Source: a virus
Direction: 5' to 3' (one strand)
Length of the DNA stretch: 63,116 nt
Virus record (IMG/VR): IMGVR_UViG_3300004369_000014
Coordinates: 1 to 63,116 of that record
The position numbers and the translations under genes are program-made. The notes beneath the pieces were generated by a model. That model was not told the origin of the DNA, made no database searches, and worked only from the letters and a program-made list of their open reading frames with translations. This document shows, in pieces, positions 29,786 through 37,985 of the stretch (within the stretch, counting starts at the first letter, position 1; the number at the start of each line of letters is the position of its first letter).

Positions 29786-30771
29786 TTTACGTACCTTTCG
29801 TCGATGCCGTACGCGTAGCTTTGCATCGCTTCTCCGTACAGCTTTTTGTCAGCATGATGAAATCTTCTTACGTATTGCGGATGCGGAAAAACAATGTACT
29901 CCTGTGCGCACAGAGCTTTAGTCTTGACGTGCCGATCAGCAAGTCTACCAAGAACGATAATCTTTGGCCAATGCAGCACTTCAAGAAGAATGTCTAGTCT
30001 TTCGCCGGAAAAATCTTCAGAGTTGATAATTCCTACGTCTCGCCAGAGAGGCTCTGGAAGAGCGTTTAACAGATAGTCCCCAGAGTTACCGCCGACTGGC
30101 ATGAACGGAAGTATCGTCTCGGTCGGGTCTTTTCTCTTATCGCCAATAAGAAGAACTCTAGGGCGCGCTGGGCCGATGTACTCTGGAAACGCGGCGATAC
30201 CTGCCGCGTCATCGGCCCGCTCTGCCGCGGCAGTAATGATCGCAGACGCAACACTTTTAACGTACTTCTCTCCGTCAGGCACCTCTATCTTTGCCTGAAT
30301 AGAGTGAGTTTTTGCCTGTGTAGACTCGTAAAGAGACAGAATTTCTTCCATTTCTTCGACGTCTACAAAATCATCACCACGAGAAAGAATTCTCTTCTTG
30401 ATTACGTCAAGTGGCTGATAGACCCAGAACTGGGCCATACCGCGAGACGCCATAAACAGCTCAACCCAGCGCCAGCCGGCGATGCCCAGAAGGCCATAAC
30501 CGTCTGTGTTTGTCTGCGGGCGCTTGAGCTTGGCGTAGGTGCACTCGCCCCAGTGCCATCGATCCGCTACGGCAAGTTCCTTAGTCCAGTCGATGCTTTC
30601 AATATCAACCGCGTACTCGTGCAGCACCCAGCGACGAGTTAGCTCCTCGGGTCTACCCTTGTGAAACTCGTGAATACGAGAAGCAGGTGACTCAGAGCGT
30701 AGTTGCTCTTTTATCGCCGCGGCTATTGAACTTTTGCCAGAAGCGTCGGTGCCTTCAAGAACAATGAACAT
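29770..30771 (-). CDS. Deoxynucleoside monophosphate kinase fused to a UDG-like domain
   Basis: 333 residues. Residues 1-185 are a thymidylate-kinase-type dNMP kinase: FIVLEGTDASGKSS (P-loop 7-15), ADRWHWGE (the DR motif) and a lid SRGDDF. Residues about 198-310 resemble the uracil-DNA-glycosylase superfamily: VLLIGDKRKDP, PFMPVGGNSGDYLLNAL, a mid strand IIVLGRLADRHV and FPHPQYVRRF (the HP-containing end motif). No catalytic Asp/His pair is certain, so the domain may bind rather than cut. A kinase able to phosphorylate hm-dCMP (T4 gp1) would be the next step after the enzyme encoded downstream. Confidence 0.75.
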   Translation of the reverse strand: MFIVLEGTDASGKSSIAAAIKEQLRSESPASRIHEFHKGRPEELTRRWVLHEYAVDIESIDWTKELAVADRWHWGECTYAKLKRPQTNTDGYGLLGIAGWRWVELFMASRGMAQFWVYQPLDVIKKRILSRGDDFVDVEEMEEILSLYESTQAKTHSIQAKIEVPDGEKYVKSVASAIITAAAERADDAAGIAAFPEYIGPARPRVLLIGDKRKDPTETILPFMPVGGNSGDYLLNALPEPLWRDVGIINSEDFSGERLDILLEVLHWPKIIVLGRLADRHVKTKALCAQEYIVFPHPQYVRRFHHADKKLYGEAMQSYAYGIDERYVNWILP

Positions 30772-30794
30772 GCGTCTCTCCGTAGATCTTGGTG

Positions 30795-30800
30795 ATTATA
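30795..30800 (-). promoter_or_regulatory. -10 element upstream of the kinase gene
   Basis: A perfect TATAAT on the - strand (CATGTATAATC) in the 58-base gap before the kinase ATG at 30771; GGAGAGACGC is the ribosome site. No -35 of note. It may drive the kinase and the genes below. Confidence 0.45.
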
Positions 30801-30829
30801 CATGGCATGATCGCCGAGAGCATGAAGAA

Positions 30830-31306
30830 CTACGGAATGACCTCGATGCGATACACTTTTTCAATTGCCTTGTCGGTCTTTGACGCCTCCTCGAGAAGAC
30901 GCTGCGCGACGTTAGTCAGGTATCTTGCCCCGCTTTCGTCGTATTTGTACAACGCCTCGAGAACCGCGGAAGGGTCATCACTTACCTGCGCCCAGTGACG
31001 ATTCTTTTCTGGAAATACGACTCCCGCAGCCAAAGAAGGGCTGCACGAGTCACACGAGACCAGATCTCTCGGATTGTCTATTGATTTAGTTGCTACTTCG
31101 TTGAGTCCGTATCTCTTCACAAGATGACAGGTCGCGGAGTGGTAAACAACAGAAACACCTACGCGCGAAAGCACGTACGAACCACTTTCTGTCTTGTACA
31201 GCTCAAACTCAATCCATCTCAGCGAGTCCCGTCTGTAAGACGAAGATTTTCCAAGTAGAGCGCCATTGAACTGTAGTGTTCTGTCGCCGTCTTTTACATG
31301 AATCAT
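30830..31306 (-). CDS. Hypothetical protein (158 aa)
   Basis: ATG at 31306 is chosen because the longer frame up to 31447 would cover the coiled-coil gene. Visible residues: a beta-rich half (LQFNGALLGKSSSYR, LRWIEFELYKTESGSYVLSRVGVSVVYH) with a CDSC pair near the middle and a helical end (ARYLTNVAQRLLEEASK). Not recognised; the YHSATCHLVKRYG motif is unusual. Lies between tail and nucleotide-metabolism genes. Confidence 0.6.
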   Translation of the reverse strand: MIHVKDGDRTLQFNGALLGKSSSYRRDSLRWIEFELYKTESGSYVLSRVGVSVVYHSATCHLVKRYGLNEVATKSIDNPRDLVSCDSCSPSLAAGVVFPEKNRHWAQVSDDPSAVLEALYKYDESGARYLTNVAQRLLEEASKTDKAIEKVYRIEVIP

Positions 31307-31385
31307 AATGTGTTCGCCTGGCCCTCGGTCTTTTCCGTTTGGTGAAATTTTATCCTGTGCGTGGGAGACGAATGGTACGTGACTA

Positions 31386-31577
31386 TCAAGATTGACTTGC
31401 CTGCTTAGAAGGCGACTTTTTCTCCTTCTCTTGCCCCGCTGGCACAAGCGACTCTTTTAGCGCCTCTATCTGCGCTGACATCTGCTTTATTTTGGTGTCT
31501 TTAACTACAATCTCGGTCATTAGCTGTCCGATCTTTTCGTTGTACACCTGGATTAAGACGTTTACGTCTATGTCCAC
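31386..31577 (-). CDS. Small coiled-coil protein
   Basis: 63 residues, GTG start with GGAGATTCT. A heptad-like helix (IGQLMTEIVVKDTKIKQMSAQIEALKESL) followed by a Lys/Ser/Gln tail. Not recognised. Dimeric coiled coil is likely; role unknown. First gene after the tail fibre group on the - strand. Confidence 0.6.
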   Translation of the reverse strand: MDIDVNVLIQVYNEKIGQLMTEIVVKDTKIKQMSAQIEALKESLVPAGQEKEKKSPSKQASQS

Positions 31578-31597
31578 AGAATCTCCTTGTCGTTCGT

Positions 31598-32737
31598 CTA
31601 TCTATCGTAGTCGTACAGTGGATATTTTACTCGTATAGGGTCACTACTTTGTCTCTTTTTGAATGTTTTATACTGCTCAGATAGCCAAGACTTAAACAAC
31701 GGCGGCTGCTCTGGGTCTTCTAAATCGTCTTCAAGAGCTGTAGGATCGTTCAACACGTATTTGCCGACGGCCTCTGGTTCAAGCGCTAGAAGCTCTTCTC
31801 GTACGTTCATTGGCATCCGCGTCGCTTGAAGAATTTGATGACAAATCTCAGCGGTCGGCTCGGTATTGCCTAGCTCTGTGTACGCCCACGCCCACTCGAT
31901 GATTAGTCGAAACAGCTCGTGAATAGTTCTCGCGGCGCACTGCGGGTGCAACGTCCAATGACTGTCAGCACCGCGATCGGCGAACAAGGTGTCTACGTCG
32001 TTGTATGTGATCATCGCAATCGGCGATAGATCTAAAACGGTGTCGTATCTGTGGACTATCTGCGTTTCTTTTTGAAGCTCAAATAGTTCTGTCCATATAG
32101 CCTGCGATCTTTCATTAAGCTCAGTCGTACCGTGAGTAACTTCTTCTAAGCTTTTGGTCATGAAGTTTGTTGCAGAGCAAGCTGCAGCGTACATATGGTT
32201 TTCTTCTTTCGGTACAGACTTCCATATTCTGTACGCGCGCAGTCTTCTTTCTGGGTTCTGGTCTCTTAATTGAATGTCCCATTCATTAGCTGAAGAATTC
32301 CACTCGACTTCGAAAAAACTTGGCATCTCTGGCTTTTCTACAGGCGGCTTCCAGTGCTTGTAGACGTCGTCCCATACCCAACTGTCGTGCGGTCTATGAG
32401 AGCCGTCGATGTGGTCTGTCAAATCGTCAAATTCACCTTTATCAATGATGTAAATTGCACTACTGTCGACAGAGCTGATCAGTATCTTTTGGCTTGAGTT
32501 TGAGTATACAAAAATCTTTAGACTCTCTAGGTTGTGCTCTTGTATTGAAAAAAGACTGCGGGCTTGCTCTGTTACGGATGAAAAGTCGTAAGAATCGCTA
32601 AATGCACTAATGCACACCTGCCCGTGGAGGCATTGCAATTTGTGTGCTAACGCGCCTTTTGGCATCACACTTTCACCAAGCTGCTCAAAGACGTCTAAAC
32701 CTTGAACGTTTTCTATGTATGTTAAGTACTTCATCAT
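31598..32737 (-). CDS. Unassigned protein at the distal end of the tail cluster
   Basis: 379 residues, not recognised. The middle has a WVWDDVYKHWKPPVEKP tract often seen in proteins of phage tail loci, an R-A-Y-R-I-W turn and an acidic DDLEDPEQPP near the end. A double ATG with AGGAG. Follows the FnIII tail protein by five bases, so a tail fibre accessory protein or assembly factor is plausible. No fold can be named. Confidence 0.5.
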   Translation of the reverse strand: MMKYLTYIENVQGLDVFEQLGESVMPKGALAHKLQCLHGQVCISAFSDSYDFSSVTEQARSLFSIQEHNLESLKIFVYSNSSQKILISSVDSSAIYIIDKGEFDDLTDHIDGSHRPHDSWVWDDVYKHWKPPVEKPEMPSFFEVEWNSSANEWDIQLRDQNPERRLRAYRIWKSVPKEENHMYAAACSATNFMTKSLEEVTHGTTELNERSQAIWTELFELQKETQIVHRYDTVLDLSPIAMITYNDVDTLFADRGADSHWTLHPQCAARTIHELFRLIIEWAWAYTELGNTEPTAEICHQILQATRMPMNVREELLALEPEAVGKYVLNDPTALEDDLEDPEQPPLFKSWLSEQYKTFKKRQSSDPIRVKYPLYDYDR

Positions 32738-32742
32738 TTCTC

Positions 32743-34572
32743 CTAGTCGCCCGGGTCTATCAATGGCAGGTAGCTGTACTGAAATTCAGCCTCTTTCAAT
32801 GACGATGTAGACCCCGCGTTTCTTTCCACTTCAAATTTAAAAGTCCAACAATTGGAGATGCCGCCGTACGATTGATTCGGCGTTATTGTGTTGCTAAGTG
32901 GTATGCCGCTAACAGTGTAAGGTCCGGAATCTAATGAAACAGAGGCATTGTAGTACGGGCCAAAAGAGCTGTTTACCCACACCTCGACGTCCGGGGAGCT
33001 GTACTTACTGTAGAATCTAAGAGCATCGAGTCTAACGCTCGTCGCTCCAGCAGGCAAATTTGGCCGAGCAGCAACAGTAACAGTTTCAATCTCGCCGTTC
33101 CCTTGCGCCTTCTTTACAGTCGTTGTTCCACTTTGAATTTGATAGTTCAGAGATCCGACGGCTAGGGTCAAACCGACATCGGTGGTATAGTTTGCATCGA
33201 CGACTTCGAAACTATTAGTTTGAATATTTGACGCAGAAAAATATGATCCACCTAGTAATGAAATGCTGCCGCCCGACGCGGAGTACGTTTGTATGTTTCC
33301 TCCGAAGGCAGACGAGTCTACGGCTGGGTACACTCCATTAGTTGGCGCTAAATAGAGTCTTCTCCCGCTTTGCGATTGAACGTACCACGATTTGTTGTAG
33401 CTACTGTTGTTACTGCCGGAAATATTGACTAAGCTGCCGTTTGTGTACGACACCACTGGGTCTGCTTGAAAGAACGCCGACACGTACGTGTCTCCTTTAG
33501 GGTACGATGCAGTCGACATTGCTTGGTATATGTATGAGATAGAAGTGTTTAGCAGCCCATAAGAAGTCTGATAACCGTGGCTTGGCGCAGTAAGTGCAAC
33601 TGTGCTGCCTGACTTAAACAACGCAGTTATAGAGCCGTACACAGTTGTGTAAGTTGGCACTTCCTCGTCTACATCACTAACCCAGAACGTGCTTAAACTG
33701 TTATCTGACGCCCTGCTCGCTGACGTCGCAGACGAGTAGTTGCTTGACGAACCGTACGCGGCTTGAGAAAAGTAAAATGTCTCATTCGCTGACGCGTAGC
33801 CACTGACGCTGGGGACGTACACCCGTGAACCGTAATACTTAGTTGTAGTGAACGTGCTTGACGTACTAGAAGTCGTCGGGCCTTCTTCGTACACCGTGTA
33901 GCCGTAGAAAAAGTAGCGAGTGTTTGACGACAAGCCCGAGAAAGTCAGGTACGTGTCGATATTGCTCGTTGTGTAGGCGCCAAAGCCGGGCAGATCAATG
34001 ACACTTGGGTCACCGCCACGGTATATAACCAGTCGTCGGCTAACGCCTCCAGTGTGTTGAACTCTGATTGTAATACTGTTTGTGGTTTTGTCGAACACAC
34101 TAAGTGTTGGCGCTACTGGGGTTTGAGTCGTTATCGTCACCGACGACGCGCCGCTCGTTGCGACGACACTTCCACTCTTTAGATACTCAGAGACTGCGGA
34201 TATCGTGTACGACGTCGACTCAGTGAGAGAAGAACTAGTGTACGTCGTTGAAATCGTCCCTGTCGTGCCTGCTGCACTCGGAAGATACGTGTAGCCAGAG
34301 CCTGCTGTCACGTTCTGTATTCTGATTCTTACTGAGTAGCCAGGCGGCGGCGCAGTAGAAAGAGACACTCCTGCTGTTACAGTTTTCAACGTACGTGCGC
34401 TGTCTGTCAGAGTAGGAGCGACCGCAGGCCCTGGAAATAGAGTAAAAAAGACTTCCCACGACGAGCCATTGTAGATCTCGCCCTTTTGAACGTCAACCCA
34501 GTTTGAGCCATCGTAGATTTTTGGATTAGTCGACTCTTCCCAGCTCGACCCGTTATAGATGTTGATCGCCAT
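32743..34572 (-). CDS. Tail fibre/minor tail protein with fibronectin-type repeats
   Basis: 609 residues. It opens with three copies of an IY(N/D)GS(S/N)W motif (IYNGSSWEES, IYDGSNWVDV, IYNGSSWEVF) that recurs in phage tail proteins. Two fibronectin-III-like beta domains follow (about 50-145 and 150-240) with Ser/Thr/Tyr-rich strands, then long beta-structured segments to the end. No enzyme motif. It is a tail-tip or fibre protein, a candidate receptor binder. The codon use is like the neighbours. Confidence 0.75.
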   Translation of the reverse strand: MAINIYNGSSWEESTNPKIYDGSNWVDVQKGEIYNGSSWEVFFTLFPGPAVAPTLTDSARTLKTVTAGVSLSTAPPPGYSVRIRIQNVTAGSGYTYLPSAAGTTGTISTTYTSSSLTESTSYTISAVSEYLKSGSVVATSGASSVTITTQTPVAPTLSVFDKTTNSITIRVQHTGGVSRRLVIYRGGDPSVIDLPGFGAYTTSNIDTYLTFSGLSSNTRYFFYGYTVYEEGPTTSSTSSTFTTTKYYGSRVYVPSVSGYASANETFYFSQAAYGSSSNYSSATSASRASDNSLSTFWVSDVDEEVPTYTTVYGSITALFKSGSTVALTAPSHGYQTSYGLLNTSISYIYQAMSTASYPKGDTYVSAFFQADPVVSYTNGSLVNISGSNNSSYNKSWYVQSQSGRRLYLAPTNGVYPAVDSSAFGGNIQTYSASGGSISLLGGSYFSASNIQTNSFEVVDANYTTDVGLTLAVGSLNYQIQSGTTTVKKAQGNGEIETVTVAARPNLPAGATSVRLDALRFYSKYSSPDVEVWVNSSFGPYYNASVSLDSGPYTVSGIPLSNTITPNQSYGGISNCWTFKFEVERNAGSTSSLKEAEFQYSYLPLIDPGD

Positions 34573-34586
34573 ACCAACTCAGCCCG

Positions 34587-35999
34587 TCATGACGTAGATA
34601 GATAGATGTTCCCGGCAGTTGTACTTGCTGGACGGCTGGCCTCTGCGCCGTACGCTATATTTCTAAAGTAAAATCCGCCGTTTACGTTGTTGTATTGAAG
34701 AGAGTACGCCGGGCCATTAAATGTTGCTCCGTTGATCATCGTGCCGAACTCTATTTTCTGGGCATCAGAACCATTAGCGCCACCAGACATTTGAAGTGAT
34801 CCGTTGTCTCCAGCACGAATTGACGGAGTGTTTGAATCAGTCTCCCCTGAGAGACCCGCGTAAAAACGTATTGAGTCGCTCTGTGCTGTACCGCTGAACT
34901 CCTGCGGCACGATAGCGACGGCTCCGTAGTCCCCAAAGCCCGGGTCTGACGCTGTTCTTGTTCTATATTCTGAAGAAACTAAAGTCGACGACTGAACGGT
35001 GCCAACTACGGCAAGAGTGTTTGAAGTTGGGTCCCACGACAACTTGTCTTCGAGAGAAAACTTACCAGTGTTGTCGACGTAAAACGGAGTGTTTGCATTG
35101 TTCCACGTGCCGGTGCCGATATAGATACTGGAGGACGATATCGTCAGTCCACCAACTGTTCCGGCCGTAAGCGCGTCGCCGTTGTCAAAAGTGCCAGGTG
35201 TCGTCCCATCGGTGAACTTGAGAGTGCCTTGAATTGACAGAGTAGAGCCGTCCCATGACAGTTTGTTGCCAAGAGAGAAGCTTCCGGTATTGCTGACGTA
35301 AAACGCGGTGTTGTCGTTGTTAAACGTTCCTTCTCCATAGTAGATAGCAGACTCAGATATCGTCAGCCCTGCTATGCTGCCAGACGTCGCCGTCAATGCG
35401 CCAGTGAGGTCTACACTAAACGGCGCTGCTCCAAATGTTGCGCCGCCGGCATATATTCCATTGCTGTCTGCTTTGAAGACTGTGCTGCCGGCACCGATGG
35501 AGATGGTGACACCAACGATGCTAATGCTGCTAAGCGTACCGGTGACAATGTTTCCGGCGTCAATATTTGACACCGTGATCTGGCTAGCGTCAATGGTCCC
35601 CGCGGTGATTTTGTCTGCGCTAAGACTCGCTAGCGCGTTGTCGCCTAGGCTGAAACCAACCCAGTTGGGTGCAGCACCTTCAGTGTCGTTTCTATAGATC
35701 TTGTTGTCGTCGTCAGTGTCGAACCACAGGTCGCCAATTCCATAGAACGAACCGCCACTTGGCGCATCAGGCTGTCTATAGATCGCGTTCTTTTGGTTTG
35801 CAGTTGACTGAATGTACTGTGTAACGTCGGAGTCTAGCGCCGGCAGTTGAATGGCGTTCGGCGCAATGTTGCTTGGAATAATTACTCTAGAGCCGATACG
35901 TGTCGCCACCGGTCGACGTTGAACGGCGGCAAGCTTCTGCTCAGTTCTTAAGAAGCGCTGTCCGATCGTTCTGCGACTTCTTCTAAGGTTACTGGCCAA
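34587..35999 (-). CDS. Minor tail protein/fibre with repeated beta modules
   Basis: 470 residues. After a basic N-terminus (residues 1-35) there are KITAGTIDASQI and NIVTGTLSS motifs of the tail-tip J/DUF1983-type proteins, then two copies of one repeat: GLTISESAIYYGEGTFNNDN-TAFYVSNTGSFSLGNKLSWD and GLTISSSSIYIGTGTWNNAN-TPFYVDNTGKFSLEDKLSWD. The start is TTG at 35999 with GGGAGGTG seven bases before; no ATG fits. It overlaps the Gp37-like gene by 11 bases. Structural, likely at the tail tip. Confidence 0.75.
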   Translation of the reverse strand: MASNLRRSRRTIGQRFLRTEQKLAAVQRRPVATRIGSRVIIPSNIAPNAIQLPALDSDVTQYIQSTANQKNAIYRQPDAPSGGSFYGIGDLWFDTDDDNKIYRNDTEGAAPNWVGFSLGDNALASLSADKITAGTIDASQITVSNIDAGNIVTGTLSSISIVGVTISIGAGSTVFKADSNGIYAGGATFGAAPFSVDLTGALTATSGSIAGLTISESAIYYGEGTFNNDNTAFYVSNTGSFSLGNKLSWDGSTLSIQGTLKFTDGTTPGTFDNGDALTAGTVGGLTISSSSIYIGTGTWNNANTPFYVDNTGKFSLEDKLSWDPTSNTLAVVGTVQSSTLVSSEYRTRTASDPGFGDYGAVAIVPQEFSGTAQSDSIRFYAGLSGETDSNTPSIRAGDNGSLQMSGGANGSDAQKIEFGTMINGATFNGPAYSLQYNNVNGGFYFRNIAYGAEASRPASTTAGNIYLSTS

Positions 36000-37965
36000 T
36001 CTTGTCCACCTCCCACTCTGGGATCAGAAGAACTTCTACTTCTTCTGGAAACGCAACACCGTCAGGCACGTTGATCTTGATGTTTTCTATCTTTCGCACA
36101 ATGATTTCATCTCGTGGCTCAAGATCGCTAGAGAGTCTCATGCGAATAAACTCGTCGTCAATGATGATCGCGCACCAGTCTCCAGGAGCGTATTGGCCAA
36201 TAGACGGCGACATCGTGCCGTTGATAGAGATCTTGATGTCAGACACAGGAGGCCGCATCTCTACTAGATAGCGTTGAGCGTAGCTGTACAATCTCTCTTC
36301 ATCGTACTCGTTTTGAATGTTAGTCTCGCCGTCGAGCAACGGCCATCCAAGATCAAGAAGGTCAGTAGCTGTCGCTACAGCGTATGGCTGGCTTGCTTCG
36401 TCGCCGAGATCTGGAATGTTGCCTACAACAAAAAACCGAGTCGCTGCGTTTTCAGCACTTTCATCAATAGTGACGTTATTGACGTTTCCAGGGTACTCGA
36501 AAACTAGTTGATCAGCACCATATCTGCTAAGCGGTGCGGCTTGCCCTGGGTCGGGTGGATCGGGAAAGTTAATTGGAAGCAAGACAAATGTTCTTGTAAA
36601 AGACAAGGTTGTTGGGTCGTACGCGCAGTCGATTCTGTATTCAAAGCCGCTTGGCACGTCTGAGTACTCGTCTAGCTCTTCACCAACTGACCGTAGCTCG
36701 TACCCTCTGTACGTTTGATTAGGGACTGAAACTTCGCTGTAGTCGCCTGTAGAGTACTCGATGCCAATGTTCGAGTTTCCTGGAAACGGTCCGTACGTCC
36801 CAGAAGATACACTTGGGGTCTTTGTCACAGATCCGGCAACTACGGTCTCAGCAACATCTTCGTTATTACCAAAGATCATGTACGTGAACGTAGTAGCAGT
36901 TGGCGCCGACTCTACTTGCTTAACTCCGTCAAGCAACACGAACGTCGCGGCAGGGTCATCTACGTTTGAGATACTTACAATATCGCCAGCGGAAAGATTG
37001 TGAGCAGATGCCGTGGTCAACGTGACGATGTTCAACGACACTGACTTTGACGTTACAGACGTTGTCGCGCCCGACACAGCAGTCGACGGCACGTTAGCGT
37101 CTTCAAGAGCGAATGTCACCGTATTGTCTGTGACGTTTGTAAGCGAGTGCCGCCCGTTGAACGTAGAGTCGACGTTTCTCACAAGAACAGATTGACCGGC
37201 GATCAGCTCATGATTGCCAGACGTCGTCAAGGTGGCAATGTTACTGGACAGCTCTTTGTTTACCACAGAGTAGTTGATCGAGTTGTACGGTTCTATTTCC
37301 CCGTTGGGAAACTCTATCCCTGTGAAGTCGATACTTAGCTCGTCTAGAAGCTGGCGAACGTAGTCGTAGGTGTCTACTCTAACCTTTACAGTCACATTTT
37401 CATACGTTCCACCTGGCAATGACGGAATACTTACAGAAAACGAGGTACTCGAGAGACCTGGAGAAATTATGGTGTAGTACCCATCGTAGACAAAGTTAGA
37501 GATCTCGTAGAACTCTATCTTCACAGGCATTCCTACAGAGAAGTCAAACTGGCCGCTGTCAAGGGTTACAGTTGCTACGCCGAGTGAAGACGTGAGAGTG
37601 GCACCGAAGTTGTGGCTGTACGTTTTCCAAATGTTTCTGTGATGAAGATAACTGGTGAACTCTGACGCGCTCACTGTCATGGTCTTTTCCATCGCGGAGT
37701 ACGCTCTACTCCAGATGATCCCGCCCCACACACACTCGCTGTTTCTGACTACATACAGAGATGTTCTTCCCGGCATTGTCGAATCATAGAGATTCATCGC
37801 GGCAGTTCTGTCTATGACCGCGATACTGCCGCTAAATGATCCGGCGCTTTTCAATGATCTTTCGTATGACACTCCAGTAAAAGGAATCTCAGCGAGTATC
37901 GTGTTCGACATCAAGTCAGCAACAAAATACCGATACTTTGGCGCCGTCGGGTCAAATACAGACAT
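35989..37965 (-). CDS. Minor tail protein, Gp37-like baseplate/hub protein
   Basis: 658 residues. MSNTILAEIPFTGVSYERSLKSAGSFSGSI, TSLYVVRNSECVWGGIIWSRAY and the late YAQRYLVEMRPPVSDIKISI, PGDWCAIIIDD match the Siphovirus ReqiPepy6 Gp37-like tail proteins common in actinophages. Two copies of a mobile beta module (about 235-300 and 300-375; SSNIATLTTSGNHELIAGQSV is the first) are inserted in the middle. Sits below the Dit-like protein, as hubs do. Confidence 0.8.
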   Translation of the reverse strand: MSVFDPTAPKYRYFVADLMSNTILAEIPFTGVSYERSLKSAGSFSGSIAVIDRTAAMNLYDSTMPGRTSLYVVRNSECVWGGIIWSRAYSAMEKTMTVSASEFTSYLHHRNIWKTYSHNFGATLTSSLGVATVTLDSGQFDFSVGMPVKIEFYEISNFVYDGYYTIISPGLSSTSFSVSIPSLPGGTYENVTVKVRVDTYDYVRQLLDELSIDFTGIEFPNGEIEPYNSINYSVVNKELSSNIATLTTSGNHELIAGQSVLVRNVDSTFNGRHSLTNVTDNTVTFALEDANVPSTAVSGATTSVTSKSVSLNIVTLTTASAHNLSAGDIVSISNVDDPAATFVLLDGVKQVESAPTATTFTYMIFGNNEDVAETVVAGSVTKTPSVSSGTYGPFPGNSNIGIEYSTGDYSEVSVPNQTYRGYELRSVGEELDEYSDVPSGFEYRIDCAYDPTTLSFTRTFVLLPINFPDPPDPGQAAPLSRYGADQLVFEYPGNVNNVTIDESAENAATRFFVVGNIPDLGDEASQPYAVATATDLLDLGWPLLDGETNIQNEYDEERLYSYAQRYLVEMRPPVSDIKISINGTMSPSIGQYAPGDWCAIIIDDEFIRMRLSSDLEPRDEIIVRKIENIKINVPDGVAFPEEVEVLLIPEWEVDKIGQ

Positions 37966-37985
37966 TGCTAATTCTCATTTCGTCT

